DNA from: Bacteriovorax sp. Seq25_V
GTDB lineage: Bacteria; Bdellovibrionota; Bacteriovoracia; Bacteriovoracales; Bacteriovoracaceae
Direction of reading: 5' to 3'
DNA length: 64,000 nt
Assembly: GCF_000447795.1 (NCBI RefSeq)
Contig: NZ_AUNI01000017.1
Span: forward strand, 62,001 to 126,000
Shown here: piece after piece, positions 1 through 8,051 of the stretch
Position numbering within the stretch: position 1 is the first letter of the stretch
Layout: each line of letters begins with the position of its first letter
Notes under the pieces: model-generated
Databases searched by the model: none
What the model saw: only the letters and a program-made list of their open reading frames with translations
What the model was told of the DNA's origin: nothing
Translations under genes and position numbers: made by a program

Positions 1-32
1 TTCCTAGGTAAAAAGTAGACTTTTATAACCTA

Positions 33-61
33 TTGAAAAGGGTTTCGTTTGAAAGTACAAT
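33..61 (+). promoter_or_regulatory. sigma70-like promoter for the TPR lipoprotein/RodZ unit
   Basis: TTGAAA at 33-38 and TACAAT at 56-61 are separated by 17 bp, close to the sigma70 consensus. The implied transcript would start near 68 and leave a leader of about 29 bases before the ATG at 97. I see no convincing gene in bases 1-96. Confidence 0.55.
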
Positions 62-96
62 TAAAGGTATATTTTCTCTAAAATGGGACATAGCCG

Positions 97-903
97 ATGA
101 AAAATATCTTTATCATAATCACGTTAGGATTTCTTGTATCTTGTGCTTCTAATAATGTTGAAAAAAATAAAAAAGCAGACTTATATTTTTCACATGGAAC
201 TCAAAAGTTAATTGAGCAGGATTACACTGAAGCGCTGAAGAATTTACTTGAAGCTCAAAAGCTAGATCCTTCAAATACAAAAATTATAAACAATCTTGCA
301 ATGGCCTATTACTTTAAAGGCAAACCTGATATTGCGATGAAAATGTTAAAAGAGTCTCTTGAATTAGATGAGAAAAATTCAGATGCAAGAAATAATATTG
401 CTTCGATTTACTTCACAGAAAATAAACTAGATCTTGCACAAAAAGAGTACGAAAAAATTTTAGGTGATCTGCTTTATCAACACACTTACCGTGTTCAATA
501 CAATCTGGCTCTTATCGAGTTTAAAAAAGGAAATAGAACTAAAGGATTAAGTTATCTTGAACAAGCGGTTGGAAATAGAGCCGACTACTGTCCTGCAAGT
601 TATTTGCTAGCAAATGAATATCGAAGACTTGGACAAAAGGCTAAATCTCTAGAGACTTACAAAATTGCAACTCGTGAAAACTGTGCAAAGAATCCACAAG
701 CTTTCTATGAGTGGGGACAGCTACTTTCGGAATTAGGAAGAGATGACGAAGCTCGCGAAAAGTTCAACTACATCATTGATAAATTTCCAAAGTCAAAGTA
801 CTTCACTCTTGCACTTGAAAGTAAGAATAATATAAAAAAAAGCAGAATTTTAAGCGTAAATAAAGTTGAAAAGATTGATTCATTTGAATCAAGCGAGTTT
901 TAA
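97..903 (+). CDS. TPR-repeat lipoprotein, PilF/PilW-like
   Basis: This 268-residue protein starts with a lipoprotein signal whose lipobox LVSC ends at Cys16, so it is probably anchored in a membrane. The rest is a run of tetratricopeptide repeats (about residues 28-235) with recurring ALKNLLEAQKLDP-type helices, ending in a polar tail. PilF/PilW proteins of this kind help assemble the type IV pilus secretin, and pilF commonly sits beside rodZ as it does here. The ATG at 97 is the first usable start, since an ATG at 83 runs straight into a stop. The Shine-Dalgarno is weak. The TPR lipoprotein call is firm; the pilus role is inferred from context. Confidence 0.8.
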   Translation: MKNIFIIITLGFLVSCASNNVEKNKKADLYFSHGTQKLIEQDYTEALKNLLEAQKLDPSNTKIINNLAMAYYFKGKPDIAMKMLKESLELDEKNSDARNNIASIYFTENKLDLAQKEYEKILGDLLYQHTYRVQYNLALIEFKKGNRTKGLSYLEQAVGNRADYCPASYLLANEYRRLGQKAKSLETYKIATRENCAKNPQAFYEWGQLLSELGRDDEAREKFNYIIDKFPKSKYFTLALESKNNIKKSRILSVNKVEKIDSFESSEF

Positions 904-904
904 A

Positions 905-2101
905 ATGGATTTTGAAACAGAAACATATACCAATGAAGGGATTGTATTACCAATGAACGAAGAAAGACAAAACGAAACATTAGGTTCTTTTCTTAAAAAG
1001 GCTCGTGAAAAAAAATCTTTAAGTCTTGATGCAATTAGTAGGCATACAAAAATAAGTAGTTCAAACTTAGATGCTTTAGAAAAAGATAATAGAGACGCCT
1101 TACCAAATATCGCTTACGTTAAAGGTTTTGTAAAATCTTACTGTAAAATTGTTGATACAGATCTTGATTATTGCCTTGAACTACTCGAGCAGTTATATGG
1201 TCAAGAGATTCATCGTGAAGAAAAAATTGTTCCTCAAATAGTTGCTGAAGCAACGCAAGCAACAAAAAACACTCCTGCGATTGAACTGAGTTCTGACTTA
1301 AAGGTCAAACTTCTTGGGATGGTCGCAGTAGTAGCAATTGGTGGCTTTATCGCATATAACCGCTCAAGTGAAGTACCTCAAGAGGTAAAGAGTGAGGTAG
1401 TTAAGCCTGAAACACTAACATCGAAGACTCCTCTGACTGTAACGACAGAAACAAACTCTACTGCAGAAACAAGTGTTGATGACCCTTCAAGTGATGCAGC
1501 TGTAGAAATTGAATCTAAAGATACGATAGAAGAAGTAACTGAAGTTAAGGCTGATGTAGCTCCAACACCATCCCCTGTAAAAGCAGAAGTGGCTGAAACG
1601 AAGAAGGAAGTTGAAGTAGCTCCCGCCCCAGCTCCTGAACCAGTAAAGAAAGAAAAGGTTAAGGCTGAAGATAAAAAAGAAATTGATTTTTACAATCTTC
1701 CATATCCTCTTTACAAAATTTCAAAAGATGCTGATGAAGCGAAGAAACTTATCCCCGCAGGATATCAAATTCTTTCAGAAGGAAAGCAAAACGTATTCAT
1801 TACGGCTACAGAGGGTGATACTTGGATCACTTACAAGCAAGACTCTGATCAAGTTAAGAAGTTTATCCTAAAACAAGGTCGTTACCTAATTATTAGAGGG
1901 AATGATGTAAGAGTTTTCCTTGGAAATGCTAATGTTACAAAAGTATTTTTAAATAATAATCTTCTTGATTTCACAACAAAGAGTGGAGTTAAAAGTTTAG
2001 TTTTCCCTCAAGAACTTGGAAAGAAACTAAAACTCCCACTATTCATTTTTAAAAATGACGGTTCAGTTATTACTTCAGAAGAATACTTGCAGGGCAACTA
2101 G
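905..2101 (+). CDS. RodZ-like cytoskeletal/transmembrane HTH protein
   Basis: The N-terminal helix-turn-helix (about residues 27-90, with LGSFLKKAREKKSLSLDAIS) matches the RodZ-type HTH that binds MreB. A single membrane span follows (about 135-152, GMVAVVAIGGFIAY). Next comes a long Pro/Glu/Lys-rich periplasmic linker with PAPAPEP runs, and then a C-terminal beta-type domain (about 265-398), the usual RodZ architecture. I start it at the ATG at 905, one base after the stop of the TPR gene. An upstream in-frame start at 866 would overlap that gene, and an ATG at 953 is also possible. RodZ acts with MreB in cell shape and wall elongation. Confidence 0.78.
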   Translation: MDFETETYTNEGIVLPMNEERQNETLGSFLKKAREKKSLSLDAISRHTKISSSNLDALEKDNRDALPNIAYVKGFVKSYCKIVDTDLDYCLELLEQLYGQEIHREEKIVPQIVAEATQATKNTPAIELSSDLKVKLLGMVAVVAIGGFIAYNRSSEVPQEVKSEVVKPETLTSKTPLTVTTETNSTAETSVDDPSSDAAVEIESKDTIEEVTEVKADVAPTPSPVKAEVAETKKEVEVAPAPAPEPVKKEKVKAEDKKEIDFYNLPYPLYKISKDADEAKKLIPAGYQILSEGKQNVFITATEGDTWITYKQDSDQVKKFILKQGRYLIIRGNDVRVFLGNANVTKVFLNNNLLDFTTKSGVKSLVFPQELGKKLKLPLFIFKNDGSVITSEEYLQGN

Positions 2102-3246
2102 CTTGCCCAATCAAGCTTCTTATAAAAATAGCTTCCAAAGATCAATGTCATTATCGTAGGAAAGAAGATTGCCACATATGGCTCAAGATTAGATTTCTTC
2201 ACGAGAGAAATCCCTCCAAAGAAACAAAGATAATAAATAAGGACGGCAACAAAGGCAAATAAAGTCGTATTGCCAGACTTTCCTCTCCCCTTTTTAACAC
2301 CAAAAACAAAGCCAATTAAAACAAAAGCTATGCACTGAAGAGGAATATTATAACGACTCCAGTATTCGAGTTGAGAATTTCTAAGGAGATAACGAATCTC
2401 TCTATACTTGTTGGGATCACCTTCGAGATTAGGCAACTGTCCTTTATAGTTTTTTATTCTTGCAATCAATTCCGTATTCGTCTTCATCGTATCTTTATTC
2501 AAAGTACCAGACGTCGTATCAGAAACAATTGGGAACTCATATTTTTGGAAAAGAATTTTTTCTACTTTATCGCCATCCTTATCAAGAGAAGTAATATTAC
2601 CTTCAAAAAGATCAAGCCTAATATCAAGAGAAGGATTATCAAGATCCTCTGTCTTAATAAGTGCTCCTCTTTTTGCAAATATAATTTTCTCTTTATCGCT
2701 ATTAGACTTAATTTTGATGAAAACCCTTTCCATCTTCTTTCCGTCATCATAAACGTCCTCAGCAAAGAGAATAACGCCAGGAATCTCAGTATAAAACTTC
2801 TCCTTCTTAATATCTGCGAGAAAACCGCTTGAAGTTAGTTTTAAAACGGTATTTTGAAAAAGTTTGTTTGAATGTGGAATGATATTTCTATTAACGCTAA
2901 AAATCGAAACTGAGCAGAGTACTGCGAGCACAATAAAAGGCATGAATAGTTTTTCTTTGCTAATTCCCATGGCCCTAATTGCAACAATCTCAGAATCCTC
3001 ACTGAGTTTGTTCAAGGTGTAAATCATCGCAAAAAGAAGTGCGAGTGGAACAACCATTGGAAGATATGCGAGGGCGATTTGTCCAAAGAGCTCAAACATC
3101 ACATCAAGGCCAACTCCCTTTTTTGTAACAACTCGCATCAATCGAAATAATTGAGTTGTCAGCAAAAAGCACACGAAAAAGAAGAGGCTCATCCCAAAAG
3201 GGGGTATAAAACTAGCCGCTAAGTATCTTTGATAGAGCTTAAACAC
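2098..3246 (-). CDS. LptF/LptG family permease (YjgP/YjgQ)
   Basis: This 382-residue protein has the LptF/G layout. Membrane helices lie in the first 120 residues, a soluble periplasmic jellyroll-like region spans about 125-300, and three C-terminal helices follow (IPLQCIAFVLIGFVFGVKKG and two after it). Conserved features include GQIALAYLPMVVPLALLFAM and the SEDSEIVAIRAMGIS segment that contacts LptB. LptF and LptG form the inner-membrane gate of the LPS transporter. Only one is present here, so the partner must lie elsewhere. The gene meets the RodZ gene tail to tail with a 4-bp overlap. Confidence 0.88.
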   Translation of the reverse strand: MFKLYQRYLAASFIPPFGMSLFFFVCFLLTTQLFRLMRVVTKKGVGLDVMFELFGQIALAYLPMVVPLALLFAMIYTLNKLSEDSEIVAIRAMGISKEKLFMPFIVLAVLCSVSIFSVNRNIIPHSNKLFQNTVLKLTSSGFLADIKKEKFYTEIPGVILFAEDVYDDGKKMERVFIKIKSNSDKEKIIFAKRGALIKTEDLDNPSLDIRLDLFEGNITSLDKDGDKVEKILFQKYEFPIVSDTTSGTLNKDTMKTNTELIARIKNYKGQLPNLEGDPNKYREIRYLLRNSQLEYWSRYNIPLQCIAFVLIGFVFGVKKGRGKSGNTTLFAFVAVLIYYLCFFGGISLVKKSNLEPYVAIFFPTIMTLIFGSYFYKKLDWAS

Positions 3247-3311
3247 TCTTTACTCCCGAATTTTTGTCAAAATTATTTAACTGTGTTAGTTTACCCCGTC
3301 ATAAAAAGATT

Positions 3312-3353
3312 AACAACTTAAGGTTTTCAGCCGAAAAGTTGTTACATTATAAA
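3312..3353 (+). promoter_or_regulatory. inverted repeat and -10 element upstream of the aminopeptidase gene
   Basis: AACAACTT (3312-3319) and AAGTTGTT (3336-3343) form a perfect 8-bp inverted repeat with a 16-base spacer. It is followed by a TATAAA box at 3348-3353, 25 bp before the aminopeptidase ATG. The repeat covers the place where a -35 would sit (TTTCAG, weak). It could be an operator or a leader hairpin; the sequence cannot tell these apart. Confidence 0.35.
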
Positions 3354-3378
3354 TTTAATACCCAACTAAGGAGCTCAA

Positions 3379-4932
3379 ATGAAGTTCACGCTTAACCTTA
3401 ATGCTAAATCGCATACGGTAGCAGATCTTGTTGTTGTTGGAGCATATGCAAAACCAGCAGCAAAAGAAGAAGCTAAAAAAACAACAAAGAAAGCAACAGC
3501 TAAAAAAGCTGCTACTACTGAAGCCGGGATTGTTAACAATCACTGGGAAAAAGAAATTAAAACTGCTTTTGAAGCAGTAAAGAATTCTAAAAACTTTAAA
3601 GCGACTAAAGGAGAGAAGTTTACTTTCACTCACAACGGTCACGAAATACTAGTTCTAGGACTTGGAGAAAAAGCGAAGCTTGAATCTGAAGACCTAAGAA
3701 AAGAATTAGCAAAGCTGTCTAAAGATGTATCGAAGTACTCAAAAGTTGCTCTTCAATTTGATGGTCTTCAAACAAAAGGCAACACTGAAGACTCTCTACA
3801 AATTCTAGTTGAAGCATTTACTCTTGCTGCTTATAAGTTTGATAAGTACCTAAGTGATGCAAAAAAATCAGAACTTAAAGAAGTTGTAATTGATTCTACT
3901 GAAAAATCAGCAAAAGCTAAGAAGCTTCAAGCTGTTATCGACGATACGTTAAAAGTTACAGACGCGATTAACTATGCAAGAGATCTTGTTAACGAGCCAC
4001 CTAACGTTCTTAGAAGTACTGAGTACGCAAAGAGAATCAAGGCTGACGTAGCAAAAATCAAAGGTGTTAAGTGTAAAGTACTTGGAAAAACAGAAATGAA
4101 GAAAGAGAAAATGGATCTTTTCCTTTCTGTAAATAATGGTTCAGGTTTTGATGCACAATTAGTGCACCTTACTTACACTCCAGCCAAAGCAAACTCAAAA
4201 ACTAAGCACATTGCACTAGTTGGTAAGGGTCTTGTATTTGATACAGGTGGATATTCATTAAAGCCAGGTGGTTCAATGATGAATATGAAATTTGATATGG
4301 CAGGTTCTGCAACTGTTTATGCTGCATTTAGAGCTGCTGCAAACCTAGGACTAAACGTAAAAATTACTTGTATCCTTGGTATTACTGATAACGCTGTAAA
4401 TGAATTAGCAACAATGCCAGATTCAATTGTTAAAGCTAGAAATGGTAAGACAGTTGAAATCCTAAATACAGACGCAGAAGGAAGACTAGTTCTTGCAGAT
4501 TGTCTTGATTATGCTTGTGATCAAAAACCAGATGCAATCATCGATGCTGCAACTCTTACTGGTGCATGTCTTGTTGCTCTTGGTGGTGAAGTTTGTGGAC
4601 TTATGTCTAACAACGATAAACTTGCTCAATCACTTCTTAAGTCTGCAAAGTCTGCAGATGAATATATGTGGCAACTTCCAATCATCCCAGAGTGGACAAA
4701 AGATATGAAAGGAACAATTTCGGATCTTAAAAACATTGGTAGTTCAGGATGGGGTGGAACAGCTAAAGCAGCTGCATTCTTACAAGAATTCATCAAAGAT
4801 GATATTGCATGGGCACACTTAGACATCGCAGGTGTTGGAGATAGTCAATCACACCTTCCATACTGTCCAGCAAAAGGTGCTTCTGGAACAATCGTAAGAT
4901 CACTACTTGAGTATCTAAAATCTAATGCCTAA
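3379..4932 (+). CDS. pepA: leucyl aminopeptidase (M17 family)
   Basis: This 517-residue cytosolic metalloexopeptidase removes N-terminal residues from peptides. The catalytic domain (about 190-510) carries the M17 signature NTDAEGRL at about residue 362 and the metal-binding lysine region GKGLVFDTGG near 280. It also has DMAGSATV and GWGGTAKAAAFLQEF further on. The N-terminal domain has an unusual Lys/Ala/Thr-rich insert at about residues 25-48, which resembles a histone-H1-like tail more than the rest of the protein. The ATG follows a good AAGGAG. The stop overlaps trmL by 8 bp, so the two are probably translated from one message. Confidence 0.93.
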   Translation: MKFTLNLNAKSHTVADLVVVGAYAKPAAKEEAKKTTKKATAKKAATTEAGIVNNHWEKEIKTAFEAVKNSKNFKATKGEKFTFTHNGHEILVLGLGEKAKLESEDLRKELAKLSKDVSKYSKVALQFDGLQTKGNTEDSLQILVEAFTLAAYKFDKYLSDAKKSELKEVVIDSTEKSAKAKKLQAVIDDTLKVTDAINYARDLVNEPPNVLRSTEYAKRIKADVAKIKGVKCKVLGKTEMKKEKMDLFLSVNNGSGFDAQLVHLTYTPAKANSKTKHIALVGKGLVFDTGGYSLKPGGSMMNMKFDMAGSATVYAAFRAAANLGLNVKITCILGITDNAVNELATMPDSIVKARNGKTVEILNTDAEGRLVLADCLDYACDQKPDAIIDAATLTGACLVALGGEVCGLMSNNDKLAQSLLKSAKSADEYMWQLPIIPEWTKDMKGTISDLKNIGSSGWGGTAKAAAFLQEFIKDDIAWAHLDIAGVGDSQSHLPYCPAKGASGTIVRSLLEYLKSNA

Positions 4933-5401
4933 TTCAGCAATTTTTAACATTGTACTATATGCGCCTGACATTCCCGGTAATACCGGGAGTGTTGGACGCA
5001 CTTGTATCGCTCTTGGTGCACGCCTTGTTTTAATCAAGCCTTATGGCTTTGAATTAAGTGAGAAGGCCGTTAGAAGAGCAGGACTTGATTACTGGAAGCA
5101 TGTTGATCTTGTTGAATACGAATCATATGAAGACTTTCTTGCTGGAGAAAAACCAGCAATCGAAGATCTCTATTTTTATACAAAAACATCTGAAAGACTT
5201 TTTTTCTCTCAAGGATACAAAAAGGGGTGCTACCTTATCTTTGGCTCAGAAACAAAAGGTCTTCCTCAACATATCTTTGATACATATCCAGAAAGGCTTT
5301 ACGGCCTCCCAATGTACTCTGAACATGTAAGAAGCTTGAATCTCTCAAACGTTGCAACGACTGTTGCCTATGAAGCTCTAAGAAATATTTCGTTTAAGTA
5401 A
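4925..5401 (+). CDS. trmL: tRNA (cytidine/uridine(34)-2'-O)-methyltransferase TrmL
   Basis: This 158-residue SPOUT-class enzyme methylates the ribose of the wobble base of tRNA-Leu species. It has the TrmL order of motifs: NIVLYAPDIPGNTGSVGRTC at the N-terminus, IFGSETKGLP in the middle, and PMYSEHVRSLNLSNVATTVA forming the knotted SAM site. The length equals the usual 150-160 residues. It overlaps the end of the aminopeptidase gene. Confidence 0.92.
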   Translation: MPNSAIFNIVLYAPDIPGNTGSVGRTCIALGARLVLIKPYGFELSEKAVRRAGLDYWKHVDLVEYESYEDFLAGEKPAIEDLYFYTKTSERLFFSQGYKKGCYLIFGSETKGLPQHIFDTYPERLYGLPMYSEHVRSLNLSNVATTVAYEALRNISFK

Positions 5402-5414
5402 CATTACCTGCTTT

Positions 5415-5456
5415 GGAGCGAACCAACGTCGGCTTCGGCTCCTGCCTCTCGCCGAC
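5415..5456 (+). other. GC-rich interleaved stems after trmL (possible RNA pseudoknot)
   Basis: GGAGCGAA (5415-5422) can pair with TTCGGCTCC (5434-5442, one bulged G). GTCGGC in the intervening loop (5428-5433) can pair with GCCGAC (5451-5456). The two pairings interleave, which is the topology of an H-type pseudoknot. The patch is much richer in G and C than its surroundings and is not within any gene I can support. It may be a 3' UTR structure, a small RNA or a dispersed repeat. Confidence 0.35.
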
Positions 5457-5474
5457 ATACTATCCATCCTGGAT

Positions 5475-5500
5475 ATAAAAAAGGGAGACCGAAGTCTCCC
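5475..5500 (-). terminator. intrinsic terminator of the outer-membrane gene pair
   Basis: The stem GGGAGAC/GTCTCCC (5483-5489 and 5494-5500) has a CGAA loop. On the minus strand it is followed by a run of six T, correct for transcripts coming from the genes at 5533-7907. Confidence 0.8.
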
Positions 5501-5532
5501 CTATTTAAATTATTCTAAATGAATCCTTCAAA

Positions 5533-6747
5533 TTAGAATTTGTAAGTCATACCAACTCTTGTAAGTAGGTTGTCTGTAGCAAGAACACCATTCTTAGCAG
5601 ATGACGTAGAGTTTCTAGCTACACCAGTTGTACCAATAAAACCATCAACAGAAAGAGCACCAAATTCTAAAGTTGCTCCAGCATTAACAGTTGTAGAGTT
5701 AGCAATTGTTGACTCTCCATCAGTTGTAGAACCATTATATGCACCTAAAGCACTATTCTGTAGACCTGCTGTTGTTGATGCCCCCTGAATTACAGAAGAT
5801 AAGTTTTTCGACTTAACTTTTGAATGAAGATTATGAGAAACAGATCCTCTAAGAGTTAACCAAGAAGTCGCCTTTCCTTCGTATCCAAGAACAAGAGGAA
5901 CAACAGTTCTATTAAGTTCTGCCTTTCCTGCAGCATACTTAAGCTCTACATCAAGTTTAGTAAATTGAACTCTAGCAAATACTGAACCTTCGTCAGCAAC
6001 CTTGTAGTTCTTTCCAAAACCAAGATCAATTCTTGTGAATCCACCATCAGTTTTAACGTCAGAAAGAGTTTGTTCCCAATCAAATTTCTTAAATGCTCCA
6101 TGAAACTTCACGTCGTTCATCATATATGAACCACCTAATTGAAACCCAAGCTTACCTTCAAACTTTGGCTTTCCTGTTCCATTTTTGTTCTCAGCTTCAG
6201 AGTTTAAAGAAATATTAGCAAAACCATCCCAATTTGCTTGATGGGCACCAAGTCTAAGAGCCATTGCTGAATCTTCGATCTTTTCTTTACCAGTTTCTTT
6301 CTTTTCAGAAGCAGCATAAACAAAGTTTGCTCCCCACTTCATATCAGATCCACCAGCAATGAAAAGATCTAATTGATTATCAGCTGTATTTAAAACAGTG
6401 TCTCCAGAAGAAGCTAAAATTCTTAAAAATGAAGAAACATTTGACTCATTTCCAAGGTACGCGCCATAAGTATAGGCTCCAGATTTTTTAAGGAATCCAC
6501 CTTGAGCTTTTGGATCAGCATCTTGATCTAAAGTAGAAGCTGAAGTTGTTGCAGTCCCCCCCCACTCTAGAAATACTTGATTCGCGTACTCATTTGCATA
6601 AGAAGCGTTAGTAAAAATATATCTTGAATCCATTACATAGAAGTTGTCTTCTACTTCATCTCCAAGCGCAAGAAGTCTTGCCTTAGAAGCATATGCACTC
6701 ATTGAAAGAGTTGAAAGTGCAAGTGCTGAAATTACGATTTTTTTCAT
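5533..6747 (-). CDS. outer-membrane beta-barrel protein, paralog 1 (contains poly-G tract)
   Basis: This 404-residue protein has a Sec signal (cleavage after SMSAYA at residue 20). A long stretch of alternating beta segments follows, ending in VGMTYKF, with the terminal aromatic typical of BAM substrates. I do not recognise a specific family, and porin or adhesin-like roles are possible. It is clearly a paralog of the next gene, sharing SKARL-ALG after the signal, the EWG segment and ATSWLTLRGSV against ATSWLTLRASV. Codons 62-64 form a run of eight G. The start has a TAGGAG Shine-Dalgarno, and it lies 29 bp downstream of its paralog, probably in one transcript. Confidence 0.8.
   Translation of the reverse strand: MKKIVISALALSTLSMSAYASKARLLALGDEVEDNFYVMDSRYIFTNASYANEYANQVFLEWGGTATTSASTLDQDADPKAQGGFLKKSGAYTYGAYLGNESNVSSFLRILASSGDTVLNTADNQLDLFIAGGSDMKWGANFVYAASEKKETGKEKIEDSAMALRLGAHQANWDGFANISLNSEAENKNGTGKPKFEGKLGFQLGGSYMMNDVKFHGAFKKFDWEQTLSDVKTDGGFTRIDLGFGKNYKVADEGSVFARVQFTKLDVELKYAAGKAELNRTVVPLVLGYEGKATSWLTLRGSVSHNLHSKVKSKNLSSVIQGASTTAGLQNSALGAYNGSTTDGESTIANSTTVNAGATLEFGALSVDGFIGTTGVARNSTSSAKNGVLATDNLLTRVGMTYKF
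6556..6563 (-). repeat. homopolymeric tract of eight G within the outer-membrane gene
   Basis: On the coding strand the codons TGG GGG GGG (Trp62-Gly63-Gly64) give eight consecutive G in a low-GC region. The paralog at the same place has TGG GGA and no run. Such tracts can slip during replication and switch surface proteins on and off. Confidence 0.85.
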
Positions 6748-6776
6748 AATATTAATCTCCTAAAATTAAGTTTAAA

Positions 6777-7907
6777 TTAGAACCAGTAAGATACTGCAAC
6801 TCTAGTCATTAAGTTATCTGTAGCAAGAACACCTTTCTTAGATGTCGCACTAACAGTTCCTGTTCTGCTGCTATCAGTTGTTCCGATAACACCATCAACC
6901 ATTAGCTTTCCAAAAGTAAAAGTTGCACCAGCGTTAACTCTTGTAGAGTTTGCTACTGTTTCTTCTGTTTTAGAACCATTAGCAAGCTTTGTCTCTTTAT
7001 CACCAATAACAACATTTTGAACAACAGAAGCTCTTAGAGTTAACCAAGAAGTAGCAGCAGTTTCGAAACCAACAGTAAGTGGAAGTGTATTTGTGTTAAC
7101 TTCTTTTTCTGAAGTTCCTGTAGCTTTCTTATTTTCTTCTTTATTCATGTTATATCTAACATCCATGAACATTGTAGAACCAGCAGCAATTTCGTGAGTT
7201 TTAGCAACACCAACTGCGATATTTGATTCCGTTACTTCTGCAGTAATTGCATTAGAAATAGTTGTTTTGTATCCAGACTTGTCATAATCAGCATAGAACT
7301 TCATTCCGTTCATTCCATATGAAGCACCAACATTGATCCCTGTTTCCGCATCATACTTATCTCCAGCAGCTGCTCCACCTTTAGACTCATCTTTTAAAAG
7401 GATATTTGTATAAGCTTCGATTGCTCCGTGCTCAACACCAAGTCCTAGACCCATTGTACTGTTTTCTTTTTTGATTCCAGTTGATGGCTTGTTTTCATTT
7501 GAAGAGAAAGAGAATCTAGCTCCCCACTTCATTCCCATATCACCAGCTAAGAAAAGCTCAGTTACATTGTCTGTAGTTGCTACGTTAGCAGTAGACTTAG
7601 TTGAGTTATTTGTATCGTACTCGTTACCTACGTATACACCGTAAGAAAAAGAGTTAGACTTCTTGAAAAATCCACCTTCTGCGTGTGGCGCAGCTTCAGA
7701 ATCTGCCGTACTTGCTGAAGTTCCCCACTCAGCAACAACATAATCACTCATAGAGTTTAGTTTAGCTGGGTTTAGGAATACACTTCTTGAGTCGTCAAGA
7801 AATAGAGATGCTCTACCATCTTGTCCAAGAGCTTGTAATCTTGCCTTAGAAGCAAAAGCCGACGTTGAAAGAACTGCAAGTCCTGCAATTACTAAAGTTT
7901 TTTTCAT
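6777..7907 (-). CDS. outer-membrane beta-barrel protein, paralog 2
   Basis: I start this at the ATG at 7907, which follows AGGAG and opens a clean signal peptide (KKTLVIAGLAVLSTSAFA, cleavage near residue 19). A longer reading with 36 extra residues lacks this fit. The 376-residue product ends in RVAVSYWF, with the terminal Phe of outer-membrane barrels, and parallels the downstream gene along its length. Function unknown; likely an abundant barrel, as its upstream region has a consensus TTGACA and its codons are regular. Confidence 0.78.
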   Translation of the reverse strand: MKKTLVIAGLAVLSTSAFASKARLQALGQDGRASLFLDDSRSVFLNPAKLNSMSDYVVAEWGTSASTADSEAAPHAEGGFFKKSNSFSYGVYVGNEYDTNNSTKSTANVATTDNVTELFLAGDMGMKWGARFSFSSNENKPSTGIKKENSTMGLGLGVEHGAIEAYTNILLKDESKGGAAAGDKYDAETGINVGASYGMNGMKFYADYDKSGYKTTISNAITAEVTESNIAVGVAKTHEIAAGSTMFMDVRYNMNKEENKKATGTSEKEVNTNTLPLTVGFETAATSWLTLRASVVQNVVIGDKETKLANGSKTEETVANSTRVNAGATFTFGKLMVDGVIGTTDSSRTGTVSATSKKGVLATDNLMTRVAVSYWF

Positions 7908-7983
7908 CTTAAAATCTCCTTGATATAACAGATTTGATCTGTCTCTCTTTAAGTAACTATTAATAAATTTTGTACTTATTAAA

Positions 7984-8012
7984 ATTCTCAGGGCCTTTGA
8001 CAATTTTGTCAA
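7984..8012 (-). promoter_or_regulatory. promoter with overlapping palindrome for the outer-membrane gene pair
   Basis: On the minus strand, TTGACA (8012-8007) is followed after 17 bp by GAGAAT (7989-7984), a good -35 with a weak -10. The -35 is half of a near-perfect palindrome, TTGACAA-AA-TTGTCAA (7997-8012), with 7-bp arms. This looks like an operator placed on the promoter. Confidence 0.45.
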
Positions 8013-8051
8013 CACCCCGAAATTAGAGAATTTTTAAAGATTGAGGGCCAA

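Noticed and set aside
1-96. Possible 3' end of an upstream gene
   Set aside because: All three plus-strand frames stop within about 20 bases, and a good promoter (33-61) occupies the rest; no coding content can be supported.
2371-2832. A 153-codon plus-strand frame inside the LptF/G gene
   Set aside because: It is the opposite-strand shadow of a clear membrane-protein gene and has no ribosome site or recognisable content.
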